Shown piece by piece: positions 33,787 to 42,653 of a stretch of 58,420 nt of DNA. Below the pieces are notes generated by a model. That model ran no database searches, was not told the origin of the DNA, and worked only from the letters and a program-made list of their open reading frames with translations. A program made the translations under genes and the position numbers. Each line of letters opens with the position of its first letter. Position 1 is the stretch's first letter. This stretch comes from Alphaproteobacteria bacterium (GTDB lineage: Bacteria > Pseudomonadota > Alphaproteobacteria > Micavibrionales > Micavibrionaceae): NCBI GenBank assembly GCA_023140215.1, contig JAGLMC010000036.1, positions 1 through 58,420 on the forward strand, read 5' to 3'.

Positions 33787-36696
33787 GTGAAAAAACAAGA
33801 AGAAAATTTAACGTTTCTCAGTGGTGCTGATGCGGAATATATTGCGCATCTTTATGGTGAGTTTTTTTCGGATTCATCCAAGGTTGATGTTAGTTGGCAG
33901 GAGTTTTTCGGTGGGTTGAATGATAATGAAGTTGAATTGCTAAAAGAACTTGGTGGGGCAAGCTGGACGCCTGAGGAAAATTGTAAGCTGTCACGCGGAT
34001 TTGATAAAGGGCTGGTTGATCGGAAAGATCATGTTGATGCTGAAAATATGACAGCAGAACAAACGCTTTGTTCTATGAATATTTTGCATCAGGAAGATAT
34101 TAAGCGCGCAACAATGGATTCTGTTAGAGCTCTGATGTTGATTAGAGCTTATCGTGCTCGTGGGCATTTAATTGCTGATCTTGATCCGCTTGGTTTGCGG
34201 GATGAGGAATATCATGCAGAGCTTGATCCTGTGCATTTTGGATTTAGTGCTCAGGATATTGACCGCAAGATTTATATTGGTGGTTCTTTGGGATTGGAAT
34301 ACGCCAGTATTAATGAAATTGTTGCTGCTCTTAAGGAAACTTATTGTGGTTCTATTGGTGTAGAGTTTTTGCATTTGAGTAATCCGGAGGAAAAGTCATG
34401 GGTGCAGGAGCGTATTGAAGCACCTCATAACAAGACAAGTTTTACTGTTAATGGTAAGCGAGCTATTTTACAGCGTATTATTGCTGCGGAAGGATTTGAA
34501 AAGTTCTTGCATAAAAAATATCCTGGAACAAAGCGTTTTGGAGTTGATGGTGGTGAAGCTCTTATTCCTTGTATGGAACAAATTATGAAGCGTGGTGGAC
34601 AGCTTGGTCTTGAGGAAATTGTTATTGGGATGTCTCATCGTGGGCGTTTGAATGTTCTTGCAAATGTGATGGGTAAACCTTTTACAACTATTTTTGCAGA
34701 GTTTCAGGGGCATTCTTCTATGCCAGATGATGTGTTTAGTTCAGGTGATGTTAAGTATCATATGGGGACTTCCAGTGATCGTGATTTTGATGGTAATTCT
34801 ATTCATTTGTCACTGACTGCTAATCCTTCTCATCTTGAGTTTGTGAATCCGATTGTTATTGGAAAAGTTTATGCAAAACAGGCGCAACGTAAAGATGTGG
34901 AATCTGGTTCTGTATTACCGCTTTTGCTGCATGGAGATGCTGCTTTTTCCGGACAGGGAATTGTGGCTGAAACATTGATGATTGCTGAGTTGTTGGGGTA
35001 TCGTGTTGGCGGTACGATTCATATTGTTATCAATAATCAGATTGGCTTTACTACTATGCCGAAATTTGGCCGTTCAGGGCCTTATTCTACTGATGTGGCT
35101 AAAGTGCTTGCTGTTCCTATTTTTCATGTGAATGGAGATGATCCTGAGGCTGTAGTGCATGTTGCACGTATTGCAACAGAGTTTCGTCAGACTTTTAGGC
35201 GTGATGTTGTGATTGATATGTTTTGTTATAGACGTTTTGGTCATAGTGAGGGAGATGAGCCTGCTTTTACGCAACCGCTTATGTATAAAAAGATTGCAGA
35301 ACAGGAAACTACCCAGTCTAAATATATTAAGCAGTTAATTGATGAAAAAGTAGTTACTCAGGAAGACGTTGATGAAATGATCAGTGCTTTTGATGTTGAA
35401 TTGGAAACATCTTTTAAAGCTATGGAAAATTTTAAATCTTATGATGCAGATTATCTGGGAGGTGCATGGGACGGGCTGAAAGTGGCCGGTTCCGGTGCGC
35501 GACGTGGTAAGACTTCGATTACAGAAAAGGAAGTTCAAGAGATTGGGAAAGTTCTCACAAGTGTGCCGGACGGGTTTGCTATTAACAAAAAGCTCAAGCG
35601 CATTCTTGATGCTAAGGCTAAAATGTTTGAAACAGGAAAGGGATTTGACTGGGGTACTGCTGAGGCTCTAGCCTTTGGTTCTTTGATTAAAGATAATTTT
35701 TCTGTGCGTTTTTCCGGACAGGATGTTGGTCGTGGTACTTTTTCTCATAGGCATGCTGTTTGGTACGATCAGGAAAATGAAGAGAGATACTTTCCTTTGC
35801 AGCATATTTGTTCTGATAATTCTATGTTTGAGATTCGTAATAGCCCGTTGTCTGAAATGGCGGTGCTTGGTTTTGAGTATGGTATGTCATTGGCTGATCC
35901 AAAGACTCTTGTTCTTTGGGAAGCGCAATTTGGTGATTTTGCCAATGGTGCGCAGGTGATGATTGATCAGTTTATTTCTTCTGGAGAAAGTAAGTGGTTG
36001 CGCATGTCAGGTCTGGTTATGTTGCTTCCTCATGGTTTTGAAGGACAGGGGCCGGATCATTCTTCAGCGCGCCTTGAACGCTTTTTGCAGATGTCGGCTG
36101 ATGATAACTGGCAGGTTTGTAACTGTACGACTCCGGCAAGTTATTTTCATGTGCTGCGTCGTCAAATGTTACGTGATTTTCGCAAGCCTTTAATAATCAT
36201 GTCTCCGAAATCTTTGTTGCGTCATAAGCTTGCAATATCTTCTATTGAGGATTTTACGGAGGGAACTTCTTTTCATCGTTTTTTGTGGGATGATGATTAC
36301 AAAGATATTGTGTCTGCCGGTAAAATTAAGCGTGTGGTTTTATGTTCTGGAAAGGTTTATTATGATTTGTTGAGCGCTAGGCGTGAGCGTAAAATTGACG
36401 ATGTGTATTTGTTGCGTTTGGAGCAGTTATATCCGTTTCCATCCTCTGAAATTGCTGAAGAGCTTTCGCAGTTTGAAAATGCGGATATTATTTGGTGTCA
36501 GGAAGAGCCAAGGAATCAGGGGGCTTGGACTTTTATTGAGCCATTGATTGAGGGCATGCTTGTTTCTATAAATCATAAAGTGGCTCGTCCTCGATTTGTT
36601 GGGCGTGTAGCGGCTTCTGCTCCTGCAACGGGTCTTATGAGTCGTCATCAGGCTGAGCAGGATAAACTGGTTGATGAAGCTTTGACTTTTTCTTGA
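33787..36696 (+). CDS. sucA: 2-oxoglutarate dehydrogenase E1 component SucA
   Basis: SucA decarboxylates 2-oxoglutarate with thiamine diphosphate and passes the succinyl group to SucB. The GTG start at 33787 gives 969 residues; the N-terminus (FLSGADAEYIAHLYGEFFSDSSKVDVSWQEFFGGL) is the usual E2-docking segment. GMSHRGRLNVLANVMGKP, the thiamine-diphosphate region HGDAAFSGQGIVAETL with NNQIGFTT, and GQDVGRGTFSHRHAVWYDQ are all present. No clear ribosome-binding site precedes the GTG. It is followed by two thiamine biosynthesis genes, which supply its cofactor. Confidence 0.97.
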   Translation: MKKQEENLTFLSGADAEYIAHLYGEFFSDSSKVDVSWQEFFGGLNDNEVELLKELGGASWTPEENCKLSRGFDKGLVDRKDHVDAENMTAEQTLCSMNILHQEDIKRATMDSVRALMLIRAYRARGHLIADLDPLGLRDEEYHAELDPVHFGFSAQDIDRKIYIGGSLGLEYASINEIVAALKETYCGSIGVEFLHLSNPEEKSWVQERIEAPHNKTSFTVNGKRAILQRIIAAEGFEKFLHKKYPGTKRFGVDGGEALIPCMEQIMKRGGQLGLEEIVIGMSHRGRLNVLANVMGKPFTTIFAEFQGHSSMPDDVFSSGDVKYHMGTSSDRDFDGNSIHLSLTANPSHLEFVNPIVIGKVYAKQAQRKDVESGSVLPLLLHGDAAFSGQGIVAETLMIAELLGYRVGGTIHIVINNQIGFTTMPKFGRSGPYSTDVAKVLAVPIFHVNGDDPEAVVHVARIATEFRQTFRRDVVIDMFCYRRFGHSEGDEPAFTQPLMYKKIAEQETTQSKYIKQLIDEKVVTQEDVDEMISAFDVELETSFKAMENFKSYDADYLGGAWDGLKVAGSGARRGKTSITEKEVQEIGKVLTSVPDGFAINKKLKRILDAKAKMFETGKGFDWGTAEALAFGSLIKDNFSVRFSGQDVGRGTFSHRHAVWYDQENEERYFPLQHICSDNSMFEIRNSPLSEMAVLGFEYGMSLADPKTLVLWEAQFGDFANGAQVMIDQFISSGESKWLRMSGLVMLLPHGFEGQGPDHSSARLERFLQMSADDNWQVCNCTTPASYFHVLRRQMLRDFRKPLIIMSPKSLLRHKLAISSIEDFTEGTSFHRFLWDDDYKDIVSAGKIKRVVLCSGKVYYDLLSARRERKIDDVYLLRLEQLYPFPSSEIAEELSQFENADIIWCQEEPRNQGAWTFIEPLIEGMLVSINHKVARPRFVGRVAASAPATGLMSRHQAEQDKLVDEALTFS

Positions 36697-36745
36697 AATT
36701 AATAGTTTAAGCGTTGGTGTTTATTTTTAGGTGCAAAGGTGTTTT

Positions 36746-37399
36746 GTGAGTTTTAGAACGTGTTTTGATCCTTCTGTTTATTTTATTCTTGATCCTTCTG
36801 TTTGTGCTGGAAGGAATTATATTGATGTAGCATATGATGCTGTACGTGGTGGAGTTAGTATGTTGCAACTGCGTTATAAATGTGATGATAAGTACGATGT
36901 TATTCATCATGCTAATAATCTTAAGCAAATGCTGTTTGAGTTTCACGTTCCATTTATTGTGAATGATTATGTTGATGTTGCACTTGAGGTGGATGCTGAT
37001 GGTGTGCATTTGGGGCAGGATGATATGAGTCCGCAAGAGGCTCGTCGAATATTAGGTGAAGACAAGATTATTGGTTTAACTGCTTTTGATTCTGCTCATT
37101 TTGATGTACTTGATTGTTTGATTGTTGATTATGTTGGGACAGGGCCTATACATCCAACACTTACCAAGCCTGATAAGGCTGTTTTGGGTTTATCCGGTTT
37201 TGCAGAGCTTCTTGATTGTTCTTCTGTTCCTGTGGTTGCTATTGGCGGTATTACGCCTGAAAATGCTGCGGATATTGTTAGTGCAGGGGCGGATGGTGTT
37301 GCAATGATGCGTGGTATTTCTGAGGCTGATAATGTAGAGCAGGCTGCTTATAAATTCTTAAATATATTTGCAGCATCCAGATTGCGTGATGCATCATGA
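36746..37399 (+). CDS. thiE: Thiamine-phosphate synthase ThiE
   Basis: ThiE joins the pyrimidine and thiazole halves to thiamine phosphate. The GTG at 36746 lies 7 nt after AAAGG and gives 217 residues; a GTG at 36731 would lie before that site. The TIM-barrel motifs GGVSMLQLRYK, PFIVNDYVDVALEVDADGVHLGQDDM, DYVGTGPIHPTLTKPD and VAIGGITPENAADIVSAGADGVAMM are clear. Its stop overlaps thiD by 4 nt. There is no TPP riboswitch upstream; expression appears to follow sucA. Confidence 0.93.
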   Translation: MSFRTCFDPSVYFILDPSVCAGRNYIDVAYDAVRGGVSMLQLRYKCDDKYDVIHHANNLKQMLFEFHVPFIVNDYVDVALEVDADGVHLGQDDMSPQEARRILGEDKIIGLTAFDSAHFDVLDCLIVDYVGTGPIHPTLTKPDKAVLGLSGFAELLDCSSVPVVAIGGITPENAADIVSAGADGVAMMRGISEADNVEQAAYKFLNIFAASRLRDAS

Positions 37400-38187
37400 T
37401 TTCCAATGTATTGAGTATTGCCGGTTCTGATCCGTCCGGAGGAGCCGGTATTCAAGCTGATCTTAAAACATTTTCTGCTCTTGGGTGTTACGGGATGTGC
37501 GTTATTACTTCGCTTACAGCTCAAAATACTTTGGGAGTTCAGGATATTTACGAGGTTTCGCCGGATTTTGTTTGGAAGCAAATAGAGTCTGTTTTTAAAG
37601 ATATTCGTGTTGATGCTATGAAAATAGGTATGCTAGGTGAGCCGGAGGTTGTTTCTGTGATTGTAGATGCTATAAAAACATATAAGCCCGCACATGTTGT
37701 TCTTGATCCGGTGATGGTGTCTAGCAATGGAGAAAAGCTTGTCAGTGATGCAACAATTTCTGAGATGAAGCGTTATCTTTTTCCTCTTGTTGATATTGTT
37801 ACACCTAATATTCCGGAAGCTGAATTGTTGATTGATGATGTATTTCGAGATGATATGGAAGAGTTTGCAAGATTGCTTTTGACGTTAGGTTCTCGTGCAG
37901 TTTTACTTAAGGGCGGGCACGCAGGAGGTGCGCGAAGTGATGATGTTTTTGTTAAGCATGATAAAAGTCTGATGCTGAAGTCTGAGCGTATCGAGACACT
38001 TAATAATCATGGAACCGGATGTACTTTTTCTGCTGCGTTGGCGAGTTATCTAGCAAAGGGTATGTCTGAAGAAAAAGCTGTTAATGCTGCAAAAATATAT
38101 ATTACAAAAGCTCTTGAATATGCAGATGATCTGGATATAGGGAATGGTAGAGGCTCAGTGCATCATTTTTTTTCACAGTGGAATTAA
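37396..38187 (+). CDS. thiD: Hydroxymethylpyrimidine (phosphate) kinase ThiD
   Basis: ThiD phosphorylates HMP and HMP-phosphate to HMP diphosphate, the pyrimidine donor used by ThiE. The 263-residue ribokinase-fold protein begins VLSIAGSDPSGGAGIQADLKTFSALGCYGM and has KIGMLG, VLDPVMVSSNGEKL, VTPNIPEAELL and the catalytic NNHGTGCTFSAALAS. It is coupled to thiE (ATGA) and converges on sucB with a 92-nt gap containing a strong hairpin. Confidence 0.96.
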   Translation: MISNVLSIAGSDPSGGAGIQADLKTFSALGCYGMCVITSLTAQNTLGVQDIYEVSPDFVWKQIESVFKDIRVDAMKIGMLGEPEVVSVIVDAIKTYKPAHVVLDPVMVSSNGEKLVSDATISEMKRYLFPLVDIVTPNIPEAELLIDDVFRDDMEEFARLLLTLGSRAVLLKGGHAGGARSDDVFVKHDKSLMLKSERIETLNNHGTGCTFSAALASYLAKGMSEEKAVNAAKIYITKALEYADDLDIGNGRGSVHHFFSQWN

Positions 38188-38230
38188 TAGTGGGATTAAA
38201 TGAATGAAACGGGGATACATTAGTTTAACG

Positions 38231-38266
38231 TGATTTTGAATAAGAATCGTATAGATTTTATTCAAT
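38231..38266. terminator. Solo module A hairpin (bidirectional terminator candidate)
   Basis: TTGAATAAGAATC (38236-38248) pairs with GATTTTATTCAA (38254-38265) with one bulged base. It matches the first hairpin of the composite element at 39554 with few differences, and is followed by a T-rich stretch on the plus strand. Its place between the convergent ends of thiD and sucB suits a bidirectional terminator. Confidence 0.65.
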
Positions 38267-38279
38267 TTTATATTACGCC

Positions 38280-39497
38280 TTAAACTTCAATTACTATTCT
38301 TTGAGGATCTTCTAATGCTTCCTTAATTCTAACAACAGTGCTTACGGCTTCACGGCCATCAACAATGCGGTGGTCATATGTTAGCGCTAGATACATCATA
38401 GGGCGTGCTTCGATTGATCCATCTTTCATTACCATTGGGCGTTGTACTATATTGTGCATGCCCAAAATTCCAGATTGTGGGGTATTTAGGATTGGTGTGG
38501 ACATCATTGATCCGAAGATTCCGCCATTTGTAATAGTAAAAGTTCCATCTACTATTTCATCTATGCTAAGTTTTCCATCGCGTGCGCGTGTTCCAAGATC
38601 AACAATACTGGATTCAATTTCTGCCATATTCATTTGGTCGGCATCACGAATTACCGGTACAACGAGTCCTTGTGGAGTTGAGACAGCTACTCCGATGTTA
38701 TAGTAGTTTTTATAAATAATATCCTCGCCGTCTATTTCTGCATTTACAGAAGGGAATTCTTTTAGAGCTTGAATTGTTGCTTTGACAAAGAAGCTCATGA
38801 ATCCTAGTTTAACACCGTTTTTCTTTATAAATTGTTCTTGATAGGTTTTGCGTATATTCATTACAGCGCTCATATCTACTTCATTAAATGTTGTGAGCAT
38901 TGCTGCGGTGTTTTGAGCTTCTTTTAATCTTGAGGCAATTATTCTGCGAAGCTTTGTCATTTTTATTCGCTCTTCACGCGTATCTATTTTGCGATCTTTT
39001 GATGGAGCAGTTATTTGCACAGATTTGGTATTTGTTATTGTTTTGGAAGTATTTTGTTTTTCTTTTTGATCGGCAATGAATTTTTGTACATTTTCTTTGC
39101 TCAGGTGTTCTTCACTCGCTGGAATTTGAGGGCTATCAAGATTATTATTGTTAATCATTTCAGGCACATCAGGAGATGTTTTTGGTGTATTACGGGAAGT
39201 GGCTTCAGTTTTTACTGGAGATGTTGTTGTTTTTTTACTGTCAGCCATATCATCAGTGTTGGCATTTTCGCTTAATTCACCAAGTATTGCACCGATTTCA
39301 ACATTTTCGCCTTCGTTAACTATTATTTTGGTTATTATTCCATCTGATGGAGCTGGAATTTCGAGTGTTACCTTATCTGTTTCAAGCTCTACGATAGGTT
39401 CATCAGTCTTTACTGTTTCACCTTCTTTTTTCAGCCATTGAGCTACTGTTGCTTCGCTGACAGATTCACCCAAGACAGGAACGACAATTTCTACCAT
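38280..39497 (-). CDS. sucB: 2-oxoglutarate dehydrogenase E2 component (dihydrolipoyl succinyltransferase)
   Basis: SucB transfers the succinyl group from lipoamide to CoA. The ATG at 39497 (MVEIVVPVLGESV) gives 405 residues. The lipoyl domain (1-76) has Lys42 in ELETDKVTLEI. The catalytic domain (about 175-405) ends with YDHRIVDGREAV, which carries the active His and Asp. The peripheral subunit-binding domain expected at about 107-141 is degenerate: the usual Arg and the GxGxxGR pattern are replaced by SPDVPEM and IPASEEHLSKENV. It runs opposite to sucA, an unusual arrangement, and lpd is not nearby. The first composite repeat lies in its upstream region. Confidence 0.95.
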   Translation of the reverse strand: MVEIVVPVLGESVSEATVAQWLKKEGETVKTDEPIVELETDKVTLEIPAPSDGIITKIIVNEGENVEIGAILGELSENANTDDMADSKKTTTSPVKTEATSRNTPKTSPDVPEMINNNNLDSPQIPASEEHLSKENVQKFIADQKEKQNTSKTITNTKSVQITAPSKDRKIDTREERIKMTKLRRIIASRLKEAQNTAAMLTTFNEVDMSAVMNIRKTYQEQFIKKNGVKLGFMSFFVKATIQALKEFPSVNAEIDGEDIIYKNYYNIGVAVSTPQGLVVPVIRDADQMNMAEIESSIVDLGTRARDGKLSIDEIVDGTFTITNGGIFGSMMSTPILNTPQSGILGMHNIVQRPMVMKDGSIEARPMMYLALTYDHRIVDGREAVSTVVRIKEALEDPQRIVIEV

Positions 39498-39553
39498 AAT
39501 TTTTCTCACTTATTTATTTCGTTATGATGATACTATATTATTTCTGATTATAG

Positions 39554-39683
39554 TGATTTTGAATAAAAATCGTATAGATTTTATTCAAAATTGTACCGTG
39601 CGACTGCACGGCGGGCGTAAGCCCGAAGCATGTCCGGCGTTTGAGGACTTGTATTAAAAATATTAGATTTTTAATACAAATTA
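39554..39683 (+). repeat. Composite palindromic element, copy 1 (130 bp)
   Basis: Four stem-loops in a row: module A, TTTTGAATAAAAATC (39557-39571) with GATTTTATTCAAAA (39577-39590); a GC-rich core with CCGTGC-GACT-GCACGG (39596-39611) and CGGGC-GTAA-GCCCG (39612-39625, a GNRA-type loop); and module B, TTGTATTAAAAA (39649-39660) with TTTTTAATACAA (39668-39679). The core is far richer in G+C than the surroundings. Copy 2 is identical except for one base in the last loop. Copy 1 lies after thiL and before sucB, both minus-strand. No target duplication is visible. Confidence 0.92.
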
Positions 39684-39722
39684 TTGTAACTGCAAAGAAT
39701 AGGAAAAACAAGGGCTATGGTT

Positions 39723-40706
39723 TTAAAAGTGCGACCAGCCGGTATGTTTTATATTAATGGAGCGGTTGTTTTTATCCATTAGCGTTACAATCGGTTTTCC
39801 TTTTTTAAATTGACCAATTTGAATACATTTAGGGGCTTGTATCAAAAAGTCTTTTACGTTGTTTTCAGGAATAGCTAAAAGTAATTGATAGTCATCACCG
39901 CTTACAAGCAATTCTTCGGCTGTTAACATGTTGTTTTTAATCACTTTTTGTGCTTGTGTAGAAAACATTGATGGCGTTAAATTTATTTGTGCAGATAAGT
40001 TAGATTCTATGCATATATGGCTAAGATCGGCTATCAGTCCATCTGATATATCTATGGCTGCATGTGCATATTTACGTATGGGCTTGATTAAATCAATTCG
40101 TGGTTGCGGTTTGTAATATTGTTCTATGAAATATTTTTCCGTTTCTTTATCAAGGTTTATTTTTTTTCTTTGTGATTGTTGTTTGAGGTAAGGAAGAGAT
40201 AAAAATGATAGTATTTGAAGTCCTATGTAAGCATCACCGACTGAGCCTGTTAATATAATTGCATCGTTATTTTTTGCTCCGTTTCTGGATATAGCTTGTC
40301 CTTTTGGTACAAGCCCTAGTGCTGTAATCGAGATTGAAAGTGATCCTTTGATGCGGGTTGTATCTCCTCCGGAACAAAAAATGCCAAATTCGTTTTGGTC
40401 TTCTTGCAGGGCTTTTGTGAAAAATTCCAGCCATTTTTTTGTTGGTTTTTCAGGAAAGGCAAGACATAGCTGATAAGCGAAAGGTTGAGCGCCCATTGCG
40501 GCAAGGTCAGAGATATTTGTTCGTAAAGCTTTGTGTGCTATTTGTGAAGCATCTGCATTTTCTATGAAGTGTATTCCTGCATTTAGAGTGTCTGATGTGA
40601 CTATTAGTTTTTGTCCATTCGGGATATCGAGAATTGCAGCATCGTTTTTTAGTCCGTCATGACTGAGTGGAGCAAAATATTTTTTGATTATTTCAAATTC
40701 GTTCAT
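39723..40706 (-). CDS. thiL: Thiamine-monophosphate kinase ThiL
   Basis: ThiL phosphorylates thiamine phosphate to the active diphosphate. The 327-residue AIR-synthase-fold protein has LKNDAAILDI, VTSDTLNAGIHF, ALRTNISDLAAMGAQPFAYQLCLAFPE, FCSGGDTTRIKG and ITALGLVPKG, which line the ATP and metal site, and AAIDISDGLIADLSHI with LLVSGDDYQLLL. It overlaps the upstream deaminase-like gene by 4 nt. With thiE and thiD close by, the last steps of thiamine diphosphate supply cluster around sucA and sucB. Confidence 0.95.
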   Translation of the reverse strand: MNEFEIIKKYFAPLSHDGLKNDAAILDIPNGQKLIVTSDTLNAGIHFIENADASQIAHKALRTNISDLAAMGAQPFAYQLCLAFPEKPTKKWLEFFTKALQEDQNEFGIFCSGGDTTRIKGSLSISITALGLVPKGQAISRNGAKNNDAIILTGSVGDAYIGLQILSFLSLPYLKQQSQRKKINLDKETEKYFIEQYYKPQPRIDLIKPIRKYAHAAIDISDGLIADLSHICIESNLSAQINLTPSMFSTQAQKVIKNNMLTAEELLVSGDDYQLLLAIPENNVKDFLIQAPKCIQIGQFKKGKPIVTLMDKNNRSINIKHTGWSHF

Positions 40707-41629
40707 GATAATTCATGCGTGTTAAGCGTTAAAATTTTAGCTTTGCAAAGTTGTTTTAGTGCTTGTATTCCAAATTTATCGCGTGAGCGCGTTATATCTC
40801 CAATTGTAATATTATACAATTCTGCTCCAATTAGATTTATAAGTTCACGCGCTGTTGGTGTAATGCTGGAGTAAAGGCTATCGGGTTCGAGTTGTAAACC
40901 TAGTTTTGCCGCGCTCATTAGAAGGCGGTTTACAGGCTGTAGAATAAAGCTGTACTTATTTCCTGCTGGTTCTAGAGTTTTGCTTGTATAGCCAATTATC
41001 GGATGTGGAGTAGCTATTATATAATATCTTTCTTTATTTTTATTATATGCGATGGCACTTGCAAATATAGTGTCTTCTTTTGGTAATTCTGGAGTTTTGG
41101 TGAGTTTTTTAATGATAACAGGGTTTTCTTCTATTGGTGTGTAGTCTTTTGGCTTTTCCCAGATCGGGATAATTTTTTCTTCTTTTCGCCAAATTTCATA
41201 AACGCTGATTCCTGCATGTTCACAGATTTTCATAGACATGTGTTTAAAATGGTGGCCGCGTCGTTGTGCAAAATCTTTATTGAATCCTTTGTGGTCAATA
41301 TATAGTGCCTTTATACCAGCTTCGGCTATATTTTTTGTACAGTTGGGACATGGTGGATCGGTTACAAAAATATGTGCATTTTTTGTTTTTGCTGCCTTTG
41401 TTTTTACTGTTTGTAAGATGCAGGCAGTTTCGGCGTGTAGTGTACCGCTGGAATTTCCTATTTTTGTTTTGTTCCCAATTATTTTTTGAATTGGCTCAGG
41501 CCATACATTTATGCAGGATATATAAAAATCATCACCGGCTAGCGTTGCTGCGACTTTATTTGTCGGGTGCGGGCTGTTTTGGACGATGTCTACGGCCTTT
41601 TGCATTAGTTCATATGGTGAAAGATTCAT
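40703..41629 (-). CDS. Cytidine/deoxycytidylate deaminase-superfamily protein with C-terminal extension
   Basis: The N-terminal half of this 308-residue protein (about 5-150) is a zinc deaminase domain: TLHAETACIL provides the zinc His and catalytic Glu, and PPCPNCTKNIAEAGI provides two zinc Cys. The C-terminal half (about 180-308) contains PTARELINLIGAELYNITIGDITRSRDKFGIQAL, which I do not recognise and which has no second HAE/PCxxC set. Deoxycytidylate or small-molecule deamination is possible; a substrate cannot be assigned. It is translationally coupled to thiL (ATGA). Confidence 0.8.
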   Translation of the reverse strand: MNLSPYELMQKAVDIVQNSPHPTNKVAATLAGDDFYISCINVWPEPIQKIIGNKTKIGNSSGTLHAETACILQTVKTKAAKTKNAHIFVTDPPCPNCTKNIAEAGIKALYIDHKGFNKDFAQRRGHHFKHMSMKICEHAGISVYEIWRKEEKIIPIWEKPKDYTPIEENPVIIKKLTKTPELPKEDTIFASAIAYNKNKERYYIIATPHPIIGYTSKTLEPAGNKYSFILQPVNRLLMSAAKLGLQLEPDSLYSSITPTARELINLIGAELYNITIGDITRSRDKFGIQALKQLCKAKILTLNTHELS

Positions 41630-41687
41630 AATTATTTAGCTTGTGTTTTGTTATTTTAGGATAGTTCTTTAATTTTATATTGAGGAT

Positions 41688-42653
41688 TTAAGCTCTTGGA
41701 TGGGCGTTTTTATATATATTCATTAATTTTTCTGAATCGATTTCTGTATATCGCTGTGTTGTGCTTAGGCTGGTGTGTCCCAGTAATTCTTGAATTTCCC
41801 GTAAGTTTGCACCGTTCTCTAATAAATGTGTAGCAAAACTATGTCGCAGGGCATGAGGCGTTGCATTTTCCGGAAGTTCTAGTTTTTTGCGTACGTTACG
41901 CATTGCTTTTTGCGCTACTCCTTGGCTAAGGCGTTTTCCTTGTGCGCCGAAGAATAGTGGGGAAGCTGAGTCGCTGATTTCTTGTTTTGTGTATGGACAT
42001 AATTTTATATAGTGCAAAAGTGTTGTTTCAACAATTTCGATAACCGGAATTTGTCGCTCTTTTTTCCCTTTGCCTATTACGCGTATAAATTCATCTCGTG
42101 GCATATCATTTATATTTAGTGAAAGTGCTTCATTAATTCTCAGGCCACATCCATAAAGCAGCGTAAAGAGTGCTTTATTTCGTTGTGCAATCCAGTCTTT
42201 TTCTTCAATAAGTGCGGAGGTCTTTAGTACATTTAAGGCTTGTTTTTTATGTAGTGGGCGTGGGAGTTTGTGCGGTAATTTAGGGGTGCGTAGAATGTTA
42301 ATCGCCGGATTGTGCATGATGCCTTGATTGTCCATCCATGTCAGGAAGTTCTTTAATCCGGAGAGTGAGCGAGCGCGGCTGGCATTTGATGTACCTTTAA
42401 TTGCCTTGCTTGATATCCATGAACGGAAGTTTGTTATAGAGATTTCGGAAAGGTCGTTAATGTTTGGTGATTTGCTGATATGTTTGGTTATAAATTGTAA
42501 GAAATTTCCTACGTCACTGCAATAAGCGCGTAATGTGTGGTGTGAGAGTTGTTTTTCATAGCGCAAATAATCCTGCCATTCTTTCAGACGTGCTTCAAGA
42601 TCTGGTGCGCATATAGCGAGAATGTCTTTTTTTATACCGGAAGGTTCAGCCAT
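41688..42653 (-). CDS. xerC: Tyrosine recombinase XerC
   Basis: XerC resolves chromosome dimers at dif with XerD. The 321-residue protein has the N-terminal SAM-like domain (about 20-110, LRYEKQLSHHTLRAYCSDVGNFLQFI) and a catalytic domain with Arg in YGCGLRINEALSL, HALRHSFATHLLENG, LLGHTSLSTTQRYTEI (HxxR, His and nucleophile Tyr). It overlaps DUF484 by 22 nt, the conserved pairing in proteobacteria, which supports XerC rather than a mobile integrase. Confidence 0.93.
   Translation of the reverse strand: MAEPSGIKKDILAICAPDLEARLKEWQDYLRYEKQLSHHTLRAYCSDVGNFLQFITKHISKSPNINDLSEISITNFRSWISSKAIKGTSNASRARSLSGLKNFLTWMDNQGIMHNPAINILRTPKLPHKLPRPLHKKQALNVLKTSALIEEKDWIAQRNKALFTLLYGCGLRINEALSLNINDMPRDEFIRVIGKGKKERQIPVIEIVETTLLHYIKLCPYTKQEISDSASPLFFGAQGKRLSQGVAQKAMRNVRKKLELPENATPHALRHSFATHLLENGANLREIQELLGHTSLSTTQRYTEIDSEKLMNIYKNAHPRA

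Noticed and set aside
36697-36745. TPP riboswitch before thiE
   Set aside because: The gap after sucA is under 50 nt and lacks the conserved CTGAGA and ACC..GATCTG elements.
40881-40900. GGTTCGAG-like T-loop sequences suggesting a tRNA
   Set aside because: They occur inside conserved coding sequence and no cloverleaf can be formed around them.
41688-42653. Tyrosine recombinase as the integrase of a mobile element bounded by the 130-bp repeats
   Set aside because: Overlap with DUF484 and closeness to priA mark it as housekeeping XerC; the repeats do not look like attachment sites.
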